From positions 496,001-560,000 of the forward strand of contig NZ_CP167895.1 in the NCBI RefSeq assembly GCF_041504345.1: a stretch of DNA of 64,000 nucleotides, read 5' to 3'. Shown in pieces: positions 41,692 through 50,598 of this stretch. Under the pieces are notes generated by a model that was not told the origin of the DNA, did no database searches, and worked only from the letters and a program-made list of their open reading frames with translations. The DNA comes from Vibrio sp. BS-M-Sm-2 (GTDB taxonomy: Bacteria > Pseudomonadota > Gammaproteobacteria > Enterobacterales > Vibrionaceae). Every line of letters starts with the position of its first letter. The stretch's first letter is position 1. The position numbers were made by a program, and so were the translations under genes.

Positions 41692-43083
41692 TTACTCTTT
41701 TAGTGCGTTGTTTTGAGCGCTTAATAGTGGCTTCAACATGTACTCCAGCACGGTTCTTTTACCCGTGATGATATCGACAGAGGCGGTCATACCCGGAATG
41801 ATTGGCAACTCTTCGTTCTGTCCAAAATTGTGTTTTTCGGTGCGCACGCGCACGATGTAGAAGCTGTTACCTTCTTCATCTTGAGTGGTATCGGCACTGA
41901 TGTGCTCTAACACGCCTTCTAGACCACCGTATTTAGTGAAGTCATAGGCACTGAATTTAACGATGGCAGTCAATTCTGGGCGTAGGAATGCGATATCTTG
42001 CGGGGCGATCTTCGCCTCAACTAACAGTGAGTCTTCAGTTGGTACAATCTCAACGATGTCCATACCCGGTTGGATAACACCGCCGACAGTATTAATGCCG
42101 AGTGTTTTAACGGTGCCAGTTACCGGAGAAACCACCACGGTACGGTTTACTCTGTCCTCAAGACCAACCGCTGATTCGGTCAATGCAGAGAGCTTATCTT
42201 GTGCTTGGTTGAGTTTTTCTTGTTGTTCTGAGCGGAAGTTCAGTGCGGCATCAATACGGCTGAGCATAGCTTCTTTGATTGCCGAGCGTAGAAGAGGTAT
42301 TTTGAGTTCGCTTGAGGTCATTTCTCGGCGAGTGTCGTTGACTTGTCTTTGTAGCTTAAGTAATTCGATTCTTGGTACCACCCCTTCATCGGCAAGAGGT
42401 TTGGTGATATCCAGTTCTTGGCGAGCAAACTTGTAGCTTTGTTTTAGGTTACGAACACGTGCTTTAATTTCGATAAGGTCTTGCTGTTTCTGCTCAACTT
42501 GTTGATCAAAAACGGAAAGTTGGTTTTTTAGATTATTAAGATCCTGACGATATTCTGCTTTCTGGCGATTCACCAGTTTTGGTTGAAGCTCGTAAAATTT
42601 TGGAGGGAAAGCCAGTTTACCGTAGTCGAGTAAGACACTTTTTTTCCACTCTGCTACAGAGAAATCTTCGTCGATAACAACACTGGTTAATGAGGCTGAA
42701 AGCATTAAGACGCTGGCGGTTAAGTTGGCCACTTGTTGCTCACGTTCGCGAAAATCCGAGCGAAAACGAGTGTCATCGATTAACAGTAGCTGTTGCCCTT
42801 TTTGAACGCGTTGACCTTCTTTAACCAAGATCTCTTTAACCAATCCCCCTTCAAGGTTTTGCACCACTTGGATTTGAGAGGAAGGGATCACTTTGCCTTG
42901 ACCAACAGTGACTTTGTCGATCTCAGCCCAAGCAGACCACCCAATAGCAGCAACAAAAAACAGAACGATTACCCACAACATAATACGCGCACTGGTGGGC
43001 GTATTGAGGAGCAGTGCCGCTGTTTTATCATCGACATACTCAAGCTCGGTCTCGTTCAATTTGCTGAAATTTTTCTGACTCAT
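41692..43083 (-). CDS. Type I secretion membrane fusion protein, LapC/HlyD family
   Basis: This 463-residue periplasmic adaptor is anchored by one helix near residues 34-50 (IMLWVIVLFFVAAIGWSAWAE). It then shows the lipoyl half-motif EGGLVKEILVKEGQRVQKGQ near residues 72-91, a long coiled coil (RQKAEYRQDLNNLKNQLSVF through about 310) and the closing beta-barrel region with SPVTGTVKTLGINTVGG. It connects the LapB-like ABC exporter to an outer-membrane channel. It is the first gene of the cluster on the minus strand; lapG follows after 59 nt. Confidence 0.92.
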   Translation of the reverse strand: MSQKNFSKLNETELEYVDDKTAALLLNTPTSARIMLWVIVLFFVAAIGWSAWAEIDKVTVGQGKVIPSSQIQVVQNLEGGLVKEILVKEGQRVQKGQQLLLIDDTRFRSDFREREQQVANLTASVLMLSASLTSVVIDEDFSVAEWKKSVLLDYGKLAFPPKFYELQPKLVNRQKAEYRQDLNNLKNQLSVFDQQVEQKQQDLIEIKARVRNLKQSYKFARQELDITKPLADEGVVPRIELLKLQRQVNDTRREMTSSELKIPLLRSAIKEAMLSRIDAALNFRSEQQEKLNQAQDKLSALTESAVGLEDRVNRTVVVSPVTGTVKTLGINTVGGVIQPGMDIVEIVPTEDSLLVEAKIAPQDIAFLRPELTAIVKFSAYDFTKYGGLEGVLEHISADTTQDEEGNSFYIVRVRTEKHNFGQNEELPIIPGMTASVDIITGKRTVLEYMLKPLLSAQNNALKE

Positions 43084-43195
43084 AACAGTCCTTGTTCGCT
43101 AAATAAAAGTGCAAGCCTATTGAGTGTATTCTTACTTCTGATAAATGTTAAGATTTTGTTCCTTTAAATCTTTGAATTTATATATTTTTTAAGAC

Positions 43196-44491
43196 TTATC
43201 GGTTTTTGAAATCGGTTTTATCGAGCTGGTGCTTTCTTAGTTTGTCATACAGTGTTTTTCGCGACACCTGCAGCTCTTGTTGTACTTCTTTTAAACGACC
43301 TTGATGGCGATGTAGTGCCTCAATCAAGATAATTTGTTCAAAGCTATCGGTACGTTGGTTTAACGATAGTTGTTGTACCTCAATGCTCACATCAAGTTCA
43401 TTTTCGTCGCTCTGCTCATTAGTATCGCTATCGAGTGATGGCTGTTTGATTTGAGTCAGCACTCTGAGTTCGGCATGTTGGCGAAGCTGACGAATGTTCT
43501 CTGTCCAATGAGTCGCGATGAGTCGTTGAATCTCTTTTTCTGTAATGACGGGCGGAGGTAGTTGATATCGACTTGCTGCACCACGAGCAAAGTGCTTAAA
43601 CAAAGAGCCAATATCTTCGGTTCGTTGCGCCAAGGTGAGTAAATCAAATCGGCGGAACTCACTTATAATTGTAGTAGGAACTATTGTGCTTGCGATAATG
43701 ATACAAGTTGCATTGGTCTTGCATGAGTTTTCACGAAGTAGAGTCGGTTTTAGATTGGCGAACCACAGCCATTGATCCTGAGTTAATGCTTCTGTCTCAT
43801 GGATATAGAGTGTTCCACCTTGATGCTTCAAAAACAGTTGCAAAACAAATTGATGAAATGTCGCTTCGTCACTGCGAGGCAAATTAAATGCTGCGACAGG
43901 GCAAAGCTCCGCAGTTTGATGACTGTGTAGATCATGGGTGTATTGTGCTGTGACCCTTTTCCCCGTTCCTAAATCACCAACAAATAATAAAAGTGGGTTG
44001 GTTTTGGTATCTAGGGTGATCAACTCTCGGCGTAATGCCTGCATTGATGGTGATTGACCAATCAGTTTTGGGCCAACTTGATTTTGCATTGCCAACTCTT
44101 TACGCAATAGGTTGTTCTCTTCAACCAGTGCGAGTTTATCCGCGGCTTTCTTAACGGCAGTGAGTAGGGCATCGACCACAAATGGCTTTTCTAGAAAGTC
44201 ATAAGCGCCGGCTTTCATCGCAGATACCGCTGTTTGTACGTCACCATGCCCGGTAAGTACGATGACCTGAAAATGAGGATGTTGGCTCAGTAATTTTTGC
44301 GTTAATTGAATGCCATCCATCACCGGCATGTGAATATCGGTGATGACAATTCCGGCTTGCGACGTATCTATTTTCTTTAATGCCTCAATAGCGTTGGGAA
44401 AGCAGACTATATCGATGCCTTCAATGAGCATGGCTTGTTCTACTGAGTCGCGAATCGCAGGTTCATCGTCGACAAAATAGAGTTTAGGCAT
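43196..44491 (-). CDS. NtrC/DctD-type response regulator with degenerate AAA+ domain
   Basis: This 431-residue response regulator has a receiver at residues 3-115, with acceptor Asp in VITDIHMPVMDG and Lys in FLEKPF. The AAA+ domain starts near 140, and a Fis-type helix-turn-helix ends the protein (HQGRLKEVQQELQVSRKTLY). Walker A is kept as GDLGTGKR, but the GAFTGA loop that contacts sigma-54 is absent. The Walker B-like strand reads GTLYIHETEAL rather than the usual LFLDE form. It probably works without sigma-54 activation. The start is the ATG at 44491; a TTG three codons upstream is less likely. The cognate kinase gene lies 68 nt upstream on the same strand. Confidence 0.88.
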   Translation of the reverse strand: MPKLYFVDDEPAIRDSVEQAMLIEGIDIVCFPNAIEALKKIDTSQAGIVITDIHMPVMDGIQLTQKLLSQHPHFQVIVLTGHGDVQTAVSAMKAGAYDFLEKPFVVDALLTAVKKAADKLALVEENNLLRKELAMQNQVGPKLIGQSPSMQALRRELITLDTKTNPLLLFVGDLGTGKRVTAQYTHDLHSHQTAELCPVAAFNLPRSDEATFHQFVLQLFLKHQGGTLYIHETEALTQDQWLWFANLKPTLLRENSCKTNATCIIIASTIVPTTIISEFRRFDLLTLAQRTEDIGSLFKHFARGAASRYQLPPPVITEKEIQRLIATHWTENIRQLRQHAELRVLTQIKQPSLDSDTNEQSDENELDVSIEVQQLSLNQRTDSFEQIILIEALHRHQGRLKEVQQELQVSRKTLYDKLRKHQLDKTDFKNR

Positions 44492-44559
44492 AGAGTGCAA
44501 AAGTCGAGTCCTTAGCAGTATGTGAAATTCGTTTTCTAATCAATGTTAACAACGGCGCG

Positions 44560-46497
44560 TTAGCTTTTATCGTTATATAACGGGATGTTTAGCGAGAATA
44601 CCATGCCTGAAGGCTCTAACCGGTTTACGCTGATCGTGCCGTGATACGCTTCAATAATCCGTTTCGATATTGAAAGCCCTAACCCTAAGCCTTCCGGTTT
44701 AGTCGTAAAAAACGGGTCGAACAGCTGTTCTAGTTTGTCATCCTGCATGCCAATTCCGTTGTCCCAAATGATCAGCTGACAAGAGTTATGATGCAGTTGC
44801 CATTCGATGCCTATCTGTGGGTTAGCCTGTTGGTCAACGTTTTCCAGGTTTTGTTGCTCCTGCAAGATTTTCTGTTCAAGAACTTGCTGTTGAAGCGCTT
44901 GAATCGCGTTGTGAATCAGATTGACCAGTACTTGCTCAAGTTCGGTTGGATGAATCGCAATGTTGATGTCATCGGGCACCGTGCTTAACCTAAGTGTAAT
45001 GCCTTGCTTGATCATCAGCGCACTGAGAATACTGGTGGCATTGTTGACCGCTTGGTGTAGGTTGGCCACATGATGTTCTTGTTTAGTGACTTTGCGAGTA
45101 AAGACTTTGAGTCGCGCGATGATGTCGGTAATGGTGTTGTTGAGGCCAATCATTTTCTCAAGATTGTTCTTCACCAAATCGGTTCGTTCCATCTCAAGTA
45201 GTTTTAAGCTGTTCTCACTGTAGGTTCGCAGCGCTGCAAGTGGTTGGTTGATTTCGTGGTTAATGCTGGCTGACAGCTCACCGAGTACCGCTAGTTTCGC
45301 GGTTTGTGTCAGCTCTTGTTCTGTCTGTTTCAACTTCAACTGCGACTCTTGGTATTGAAAGATGGTTTGTTGCAGCTGTTGATTGGATTGCTTCAAGTAG
45401 TGAGTACGTTTATCAACGGTTTGCTCTAGGTTTTGGTTGAGTCGGGTCAACGCCACTTTCGCGAGATAAGTCTGGCGCCACGACCAAGCGATGAGCATCA
45501 CCAAGCTGTAAATCACCACGAAGATGACATCGACCTGCAAGACCTTAATAAGCTCAGCTCTGGTCTCTTTTAGGGCGACGACTTGGTACTGGTTGTTGCT
45601 GACCGTTGCAGGGTAAAGATTAAAAGTCCCGAGTTTAAATAATTGGTTAGCGGTGAGTTCTTTTCGGATTTCGTTTGATTGAAGGTTGCTAGATCGATTT
45701 GTATTAGGTTGATTGGCGTTGCTAGCTTCTGACTGAGAGCTTGAAGAACGAAAGACTTCGATGATCGAAATTTTGCTCTGACCGTATTGGCGTTGAAGTG
45801 CGATATCTGTTTGTTGCTGCTGAGTTAATGGCAACAATGAATGGTAAAGCCACGGAGCTTGGCTTGATAGAAACACCACTTGGTTTGAGTCGAGTACCAC
45901 GATCTCAAAGTCGTCGCTGGTTAGGATGTTTTCAAGGTTCTCTAAGCTTACTTTTACGGTGATCACCCCGACAATATCACTTTCTAGATACAACGGTGAC
46001 GATAAAAAGTAACCGCGTACATTAGATCGGGCACCCAGCGCGACATAGTGCGTGTTATTGCCTTGAATTGCAGAAGCAAAATAGGGACGAAACGAGAAAT
46101 TTTGACCAACAAAGGTACGTGGCTTTTGGTAATTACTTGATGCGATCACAGTCCCGCTTGGGTCATGAATATAGATGGTGTCGGCCTGGCTTTGATTCGA
46201 CCACTCAAACAGCAATTGATTGAGCTGCGCAGCGGAAATTTTGTCTGCTTTTGGTGAGGAGTCAAAATAAGAGAGTAGGCGCGGGTCATGACTGAGTAAA
46301 TCAGGGATCTGTTTGAATTTATCCAGTTCAGAATCGATTTGTAGATTGGCTTTATTAGCTGCTTCATTGAGTTGCTGAGTGACGATTTTTTCTTGGAATT
46401 GACCGGCCAAAAAATGAGTAGCAGTCAGTCCTGCAGCTCCCAATAGCAATGAGAATAAAACAAAGGGAGTCATTAGGTTAGGCAGTATTTTGGTCAC
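44560..46497 (-). CDS. DctB-like sensor histidine kinase
   Basis: This 645-residue membrane kinase has helix one near residues 8-30 and a large periplasmic double-Cache-type sensor (roughly 35-300) with DPSGTVIASSNYQKPRTFVG in it. Helix two is near 325-345, and a coiled segment follows (LTRLNQNLEQTVDKRTHYLK). The histidine box is LGELSASINHEINQPLAALR, and the ATPase motifs are WDNGIGMQDDK and PEGLGLGLSISKRI. The architecture matches DctB-type C4-dicarboxylate sensors, but no transporter gene is nearby. The frame starts with GTG at 46497; an in-frame ATG eight codons later is an alternative. It is paired with the response regulator at 43196 and sits beside the Lap cluster. Confidence 0.88.
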   Translation of the reverse strand: MTKILPNLMTPFVLFSLLLGAAGLTATHFLAGQFQEKIVTQQLNEAANKANLQIDSELDKFKQIPDLLSHDPRLLSYFDSSPKADKISAAQLNQLLFEWSNQSQADTIYIHDPSGTVIASSNYQKPRTFVGQNFSFRPYFASAIQGNNTHYVALGARSNVRGYFLSSPLYLESDIVGVITVKVSLENLENILTSDDFEIVVLDSNQVVFLSSQAPWLYHSLLPLTQQQQTDIALQRQYGQSKISIIEVFRSSSSQSEASNANQPNTNRSSNLQSNEIRKELTANQLFKLGTFNLYPATVSNNQYQVVALKETRAELIKVLQVDVIFVVIYSLVMLIAWSWRQTYLAKVALTRLNQNLEQTVDKRTHYLKQSNQQLQQTIFQYQESQLKLKQTEQELTQTAKLAVLGELSASINHEINQPLAALRTYSENSLKLLEMERTDLVKNNLEKMIGLNNTITDIIARLKVFTRKVTKQEHHVANLHQAVNNATSILSALMIKQGITLRLSTVPDDINIAIHPTELEQVLVNLIHNAIQALQQQVLEQKILQEQQNLENVDQQANPQIGIEWQLHHNSCQLIIWDNGIGMQDDKLEQLFDPFFTTKPEGLGLGLSISKRIIEAYHGTISVNRLEPSGMVFSLNIPLYNDKS

Positions 46498-46664
46498 TTG
46501 GTTCTCAGCTTGTCATCGGTTTGTGTAAAGATTATCAATATGATTGAGAGAGTACCGAGATCTTGTTAACACAGAGCATCTTCAGTGAGACAAAACTATG
46601 ACTGAGACTTGTGTTTCAAAGGATTACAGCGCAAAATCACAAAAAAATTGAAAGGAGCAACCAA

Positions 46665-47300
46665 ATGGAACTGACAGATATTCGTCGCGAATACGCTAAG
46701 GGTGGATTGAGACGCAAAGACTTGGCCGCAGACCCGATTGAGCAATTCAATCTATGGCTAGAGCAAGCCATTGAAGCGAAGTTGACGGACCCTACTGCCA
46801 TGACAGTTGCTACGGTTGATGAAAATGGTCAGCCATTCCAACGAATTGTTCTGCTGAAGAATGTTGATAAAGACGGTTTCGTTTTTTACACCAACCTAGG
46901 TAGCCGTAAAGCGCACCAGCTTCAGCACAACAGCAAAATCAGTTTGCACTTCCCTTGGCATCCACTTGAGCGACAAGTTCATATTACGGGCACGGCTGAA
47001 AAGCTGACAGCTATGGAAAATATGAAGTATTTCTCGTCACGTCCAAAAGAGAGCCAGTTGGCCGCGATTGCAAGTAAGCAGAGTAGCCGCATCTCAGCGC
47101 GTGGGATTCTAGAAGGTAAGTATCTAGAGCTTAAACAGAAGTTTGCCAAAGGCGAGATTCCTGTGCCTTCTTTCTGGGGTGGCTTTCGCGTACGTGTGGA
47201 TAGCATTGAGTTTTGGCAGGGTGGCGAACACCGCTTGCACGACCGTTTCTTGTTCTCACGCCAAGACGACAGCTGGGATATTGATCGACTAGCGCCTTAG
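46665..47300 (+). CDS. pdxH: Pyridoxamine 5'-phosphate oxidase
   Basis: PdxH oxidises pyridoxine or pyridoxamine 5'-phosphate to pyridoxal 5'-phosphate with FMN. The 211-residue product starts MELTDIRREYAKGGLRRKDL with a strong ribosome site (aaaggagcaacca). It shows the FMN/substrate-binding segment PFQRIVLLKNVDKDGFVFYT near residues 57-76, then SRKAHQLQHNSKISLHFPW, and the family C-terminus EFWQGGEHRLHDRFLFSR near 185. Length is standard for the enzyme. It is followed by a bidirectional terminator and is convergent with the LuxR gene. Confidence 0.96.
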   Translation: MELTDIRREYAKGGLRRKDLAADPIEQFNLWLEQAIEAKLTDPTAMTVATVDENGQPFQRIVLLKNVDKDGFVFYTNLGSRKAHQLQHNSKISLHFPWHPLERQVHITGTAEKLTAMENMKYFSSRPKESQLAAIASKQSSRISARGILEGKYLELKQKFAKGEIPVPSFWGGFRVRVDSIEFWQGGEHRLHDRFLFSRQDDSWDIDRLAP

Positions 47301-47335
47301 GTTGCTTGATCGCTTAGCTGCTTAATAGATCCAAA

Positions 47336-47376
47336 AGTGCCGTTGATGATACTTATCTAATCAACGGCATTTTTTT
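47336..47376. terminator. Rho-independent terminator of pdxH
   Basis: A 10-bp stem (tgccgttgat/atcaacggca) with a 12-nt loop is followed by seven Ts. Confidence 0.88.
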
Positions 47377-47424
47377 GTCTGCACTCTTGTCAAACCAATA
47401 ACCAACTGGCCTTCAATTACTTAA

Positions 47425-48207
47425 CTAGTCACTGTGCAGAACAACGGAGATCTGTTTTTTGAGCAGAGTTTCAGGGATCACTGAGCCTAACCCCGAGTCC
47501 AATGCATATTCAATCAATTGGCTTTTACTGCGAGCGTCGAATTTCTGCTTCAATCTCGCGACATGACCTTCGACCGTTTTGATTGAAATGTTTAACGTAG
47601 ACGCTATGTATTGAGGTTTTTTTCCGTAAAGCAGTAAGAACAGCACTTCTGATTCTCTAGAGGTCAGCCGCTTTTGCAGCTTAGACACACGCGGCTCTGA
47701 TCCCGCAAGTGATGCTTGATTACCTTTCGCTCCTGTTGCCTGACAAACCCAATGACCGACCTCTAAGATTGCAGTATCAGTGAGCTCTTGCCCATAGAAG
47801 ATAGTGCCTTGGACATTGTCATTATCATCAAGCCAAGGGGTTTTGGTAAAAATATGGGCATGCCAGCGTCCGTCTGGATAAGGGTGAATATCGAGGATCT
47901 TAAGGGTGCTGTGTGTATCCATCACATGTTTGTCTTGGGCTCTGAAATCCTGTGCACATTCAATAGTTTGACTGGGCATATCGAAGTCGGTCAAGCCAGT
48001 ACAAGTCTCATCGGGTTTTAAGCCAATTAACTGGTTGTAAGCAAGATTGGCGTACACAAAGACCGAGTCAGTATCTTTGCAGCCCCAGCAGCCTGGAAGT
48101 TGTTCGAATAAAGAACGATGTATGGAGTTGAGTGGTTCGGGCAATTTTTTATCTCGTAAGCTGAGGTATGATAATGATATCAGTTTCTTATAGTGCTGCA
48201 ATGGCAA
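47425..48207 (-). CDS. PAS domain LuxR-family regulator
   Basis: This regulator has up to 260 residues. The N-terminal PAS-like domain includes LPGCWGCKDTDSVFVYANLA and LKPDETCTGLTDFDMPS, followed by a LuxR-type helix-turn-helix (LTSRESEVLFLLLYGKKPQYIA then IKTVEGHVARLKQKF). The frame has no ATG near its beginning: the first possible start is TTG at 48207, and a TTG at 48144 has a better ribosome-like GAGA upstream. The PAS domain suggests sensing of a small molecule or redox state rather than an acyl-homoserine lactone. It lies just past the terminator of the candidate ncRNA/PEGA transcript. Confidence 0.85.
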   Translation of the reverse strand: MPLQHYKKLISLSYLSLRDKKLPEPLNSIHRSLFEQLPGCWGCKDTDSVFVYANLAYNQLIGLKPDETCTGLTDFDMPSQTIECAQDFRAQDKHVMDTHSTLKILDIHPYPDGRWHAHIFTKTPWLDDNDNVQGTIFYGQELTDTAILEVGHWVCQATGAKGNQASLAGSEPRVSKLQKRLTSRESEVLFLLLYGKKPQYIASTLNISIKTVEGHVARLKQKFDARSKSQLIEYALDSGLGSVIPETLLKKQISVVLHSD

Positions 48208-48318
48208 TTAGAGTTTGTAGTCCGTGCGAAAAATAAGGGGTGAATGACAGTTAAACGGATTGCTGACGAACTACTTCAATTACGTAGGATGGGTAGGCAT
48301 AAAGAGTGATAAATAGGC

Positions 48319-48348
48319 AAAAAAAAGCCAGCCTGAAGAGGGGCTGGC
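48319..48348 (-). terminator. Rho-independent terminator
   Basis: On the minus strand gccagcc/ggctggc (7-bp stem) is followed by eight Ts. It lies 234 nt beyond the stop of the FGE-domain gene. Confidence 0.88.
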
Positions 48349-48510
48349 TAAAGACAAGATATGCCTTGTCGACATGTAGAAGATTTTCAGTCTAATTTAC
48401 GAGGGTCAGGTAAATTAAACTGAGGTATCAATTTGATACCCAGAGTGACTTACTACTCTATCGACGAATCTACTCCTAGGAGTGCTAATGCATAAGGGGG
48501 AATTCCCCTA
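48319..48510 (-). ncRNA. Candidate structured ncRNA (hairpin series ending in a terminator)
   Basis: Five perfect inverted repeats precede the terminator on the minus strand. They are GGGGAATTCCCC (48497-48508), ACTCCTAGGAGT (48472-48483), GGTATCAA-N-TTGATACC (48424-48440), TAATTTAC-N9-GTAAATTA (48393-48417) and GACAAG-N6-CTTGTC (48353-48370). No credible ORF is present. It may be an independent small RNA or a structured 3' UTR released from the 48582-50411 message. The family is not recognised. Confidence 0.5.
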
Positions 48511-48581
48511 TAAATGCTGCTCAATGTGAGAATTGAGAACCTAGAGTAAATATTTCAAAATTTCAGAACCTAATGGAGAGC

Positions 48582-50411
48582 TTACAGCTCTCGCAATACT
48601 CGGAATCCTAGGTAGTTGGCTGCGGTTGAAGGTGCAACGTTCAGTTCGTTATACACTTTCGCTTCTTCTGGAGAGAAGCTCCACGCGCCACCCTTCGCTA
48701 GGCCTTTCTGAATGGTTGTCCATTCCCATACATTACCCACCATGTCGTAGAAACCAGTAGGGGTTGGTAAGAATGACTTAACCGGGGAGGTGCTTACGTT
48801 TGACCAAGGTGTGCCTGCCCAACCTGTATTGGCCTTGCCAGAGCTGAATTCGTTGCCCCACCAGAAATTGGTGTTTTGGCCAGCTCTTGCTGCGGCTTCC
48901 CACTCTTGTGGCGTTGGTAAACGGTAAGTGAAACCTGTGTTTTTAGACAACCAACGAGTATAAGCTTTTGCATCGTTCTGGCTGACACATACAACGGGTG
49001 AGCTATCTGCTTGTTTAAAGCCAGGGTTTTGCCAGTCATTGTCTGAAACAGTTGTGATTTCTGCATTGACGAACGTATCGCATGTGTTCATCAGCTCCGC
49101 GTCTGTCTGGTAGCCTGTGCTTTTAATAAATGCTCTAAAGTCTTGAACACGGGTTGGTGTTGCTGCTAATGCAAACGGCTGTTTGATCGTCACTTGTTGT
49201 GCATTGTTTTCACCTAGTAGGTAGCGACCAGAGCCGACAACAATCATTTCAGGGCTTTGAATGTCGTTCCCCATCGGATCGGCAAACTTGGTACCGACAT
49301 TCAATGAGTTCTGCTTGGCTTGTAATACCGCTCGTAGGTTGTGATCGCGGGCTATCTTCAACTCTTGGTGGAAAGAAAGGTAGCCTTCTTTTTCGATCGT
49401 GACCATGTGTTGGCCCGTAGGTAACATCACTTCAACCGGTGTGCTGCCATAGTTCACGCCGTTGATAGAAACATTGTCGTTGTATTGATTTGAACGCACC
49501 ACCAAGTTAACCCAAGCGACTTCTTTTTGCTGGTCGTTGGTTTGTTGCTCGCTTTGCGTGAAACAGTTTGATGACTGAATACCAAGTAGCCGGCAAGGAG
49601 TGTTCTTATCTGGGCGAGCTTCTAGGTTCGCCGCAATTACCGCTCGGTAACGGTTATCTTCAGAGAAGCCAGAGGATTTTACTTTGTGTTGCAGAACGTG
49701 AATATTCAGAGAAGCAGACGCAAGGTGCTCTTTCACTGTGTTCGATTCAGTCGCGTTGTCTACCAAGCTGTGCTGGAACTGTTTTACCGCTTTTTGAAGT
49801 GCTAAGGTCACCGTTTGATCTGAACACTGCGCCAGTGTCATATCGCTGCTGCAACGGTTAGTAAAACTAACGGTCTGCTCTTCCGTCTGAGTGATCTCGT
49901 TTCTTAGTCGCTCTGCCCTTGCTCTTAGCTTGTCTTGGTTCAGGTTTGCGATTGAAGCTTGTACCGCCGCTTTTTCGGCCTGGATAGCCTCAAGTTCCAT
50001 CACCAAGCCTTGCTGCTTCTGTTCTGATCCTGAAATCGTAAGCTTGCTCTCTTTTACGGTTTTCCAAGCGTCTTGGAATTGAATTTGAGCTGGCGAGATA
50101 TCAAAGTCAGGCTCATCAATCATACGTGTATAATCTTGCTCTAGACTCGCTTTCGCCTTTGCGAGTGTCTGCTCTGCTTGAGCGGATAACTTCGCTAGAC
50201 GTGCCATTTGCTGCGTCTGATTGTCGACTTCATTTTGTTTGTCAGCCAGTTTCTTCTTAACAGCCGTTAAGTCGGCATGCTTTTCGAATAGTGAGCTTTC
50301 AATGTCGGTGACAGAAGACGCGATCGCTGGCGGTGTTGCCTCAGCGAAAACAGCAGGAGTCATTAGGCAGGGAGCAAGTGCAAATAGTAGAGTAGGAAGA
50401 CCTTGGCGCAT
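48582..50411 (-). CDS. Exported coiled-coil / PEGA / formylglycine-generating-enzyme-like protein
   Basis: This 609-residue protein has a signal peptide (cleavage near residue 24, PAVFAEA) and a long coiled coil over about residues 35-175. A PEGA domain near 305-370 shows VSINGVNYGSTPVEVMLPTG. A C-terminal FGE-sulfatase (SUMF1-type) domain spans about 385-609, with YRLPTPQEWEAAARAG, YDMVGNVWEWT, KGGAWSF and NYLGFRVLREL. The cysteines that do chemistry in true formylglycine-generating enzymes are not seen in the C-terminal part, so it is probably a binding module. No sulfatase gene is nearby. The first 370 residues match the layout of the next upstream gene, so the two are paralogues. Confidence 0.85.
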   Translation of the reverse strand: MRQGLPTLLFALAPCLMTPAVFAEATPPAIASSVTDIESSLFEKHADLTAVKKKLADKQNEVDNQTQQMARLAKLSAQAEQTLAKAKASLEQDYTRMIDEPDFDISPAQIQFQDAWKTVKESKLTISGSEQKQQGLVMELEAIQAEKAAVQASIANLNQDKLRARAERLRNEITQTEEQTVSFTNRCSSDMTLAQCSDQTVTLALQKAVKQFQHSLVDNATESNTVKEHLASASLNIHVLQHKVKSSGFSEDNRYRAVIAANLEARPDKNTPCRLLGIQSSNCFTQSEQQTNDQQKEVAWVNLVVRSNQYNDNVSINGVNYGSTPVEVMLPTGQHMVTIEKEGYLSFHQELKIARDHNLRAVLQAKQNSLNVGTKFADPMGNDIQSPEMIVVGSGRYLLGENNAQQVTIKQPFALAATPTRVQDFRAFIKSTGYQTDAELMNTCDTFVNAEITTVSDNDWQNPGFKQADSSPVVCVSQNDAKAYTRWLSKNTGFTYRLPTPQEWEAAARAGQNTNFWWGNEFSSGKANTGWAGTPWSNVSTSPVKSFLPTPTGFYDMVGNVWEWTTIQKGLAKGGAWSFSPEEAKVYNELNVAPSTAANYLGFRVLREL

Positions 50412-50598
50412 GATGGGCTACTTCAATCGTAATTTAGGTTAATCGAATATTCTAAACGAAAACGCCATTTCGTCTGCAGCTACTTTCTATAACTATCAAC
50501 AAAATGGCGAGTATTCATTCAGCTTTGTGAAATAGGCACGGCTATCTGATATAGCACTGAGCGTTTTGTATCGTCTCAGCTCTATGTAGAAAGGGTGT

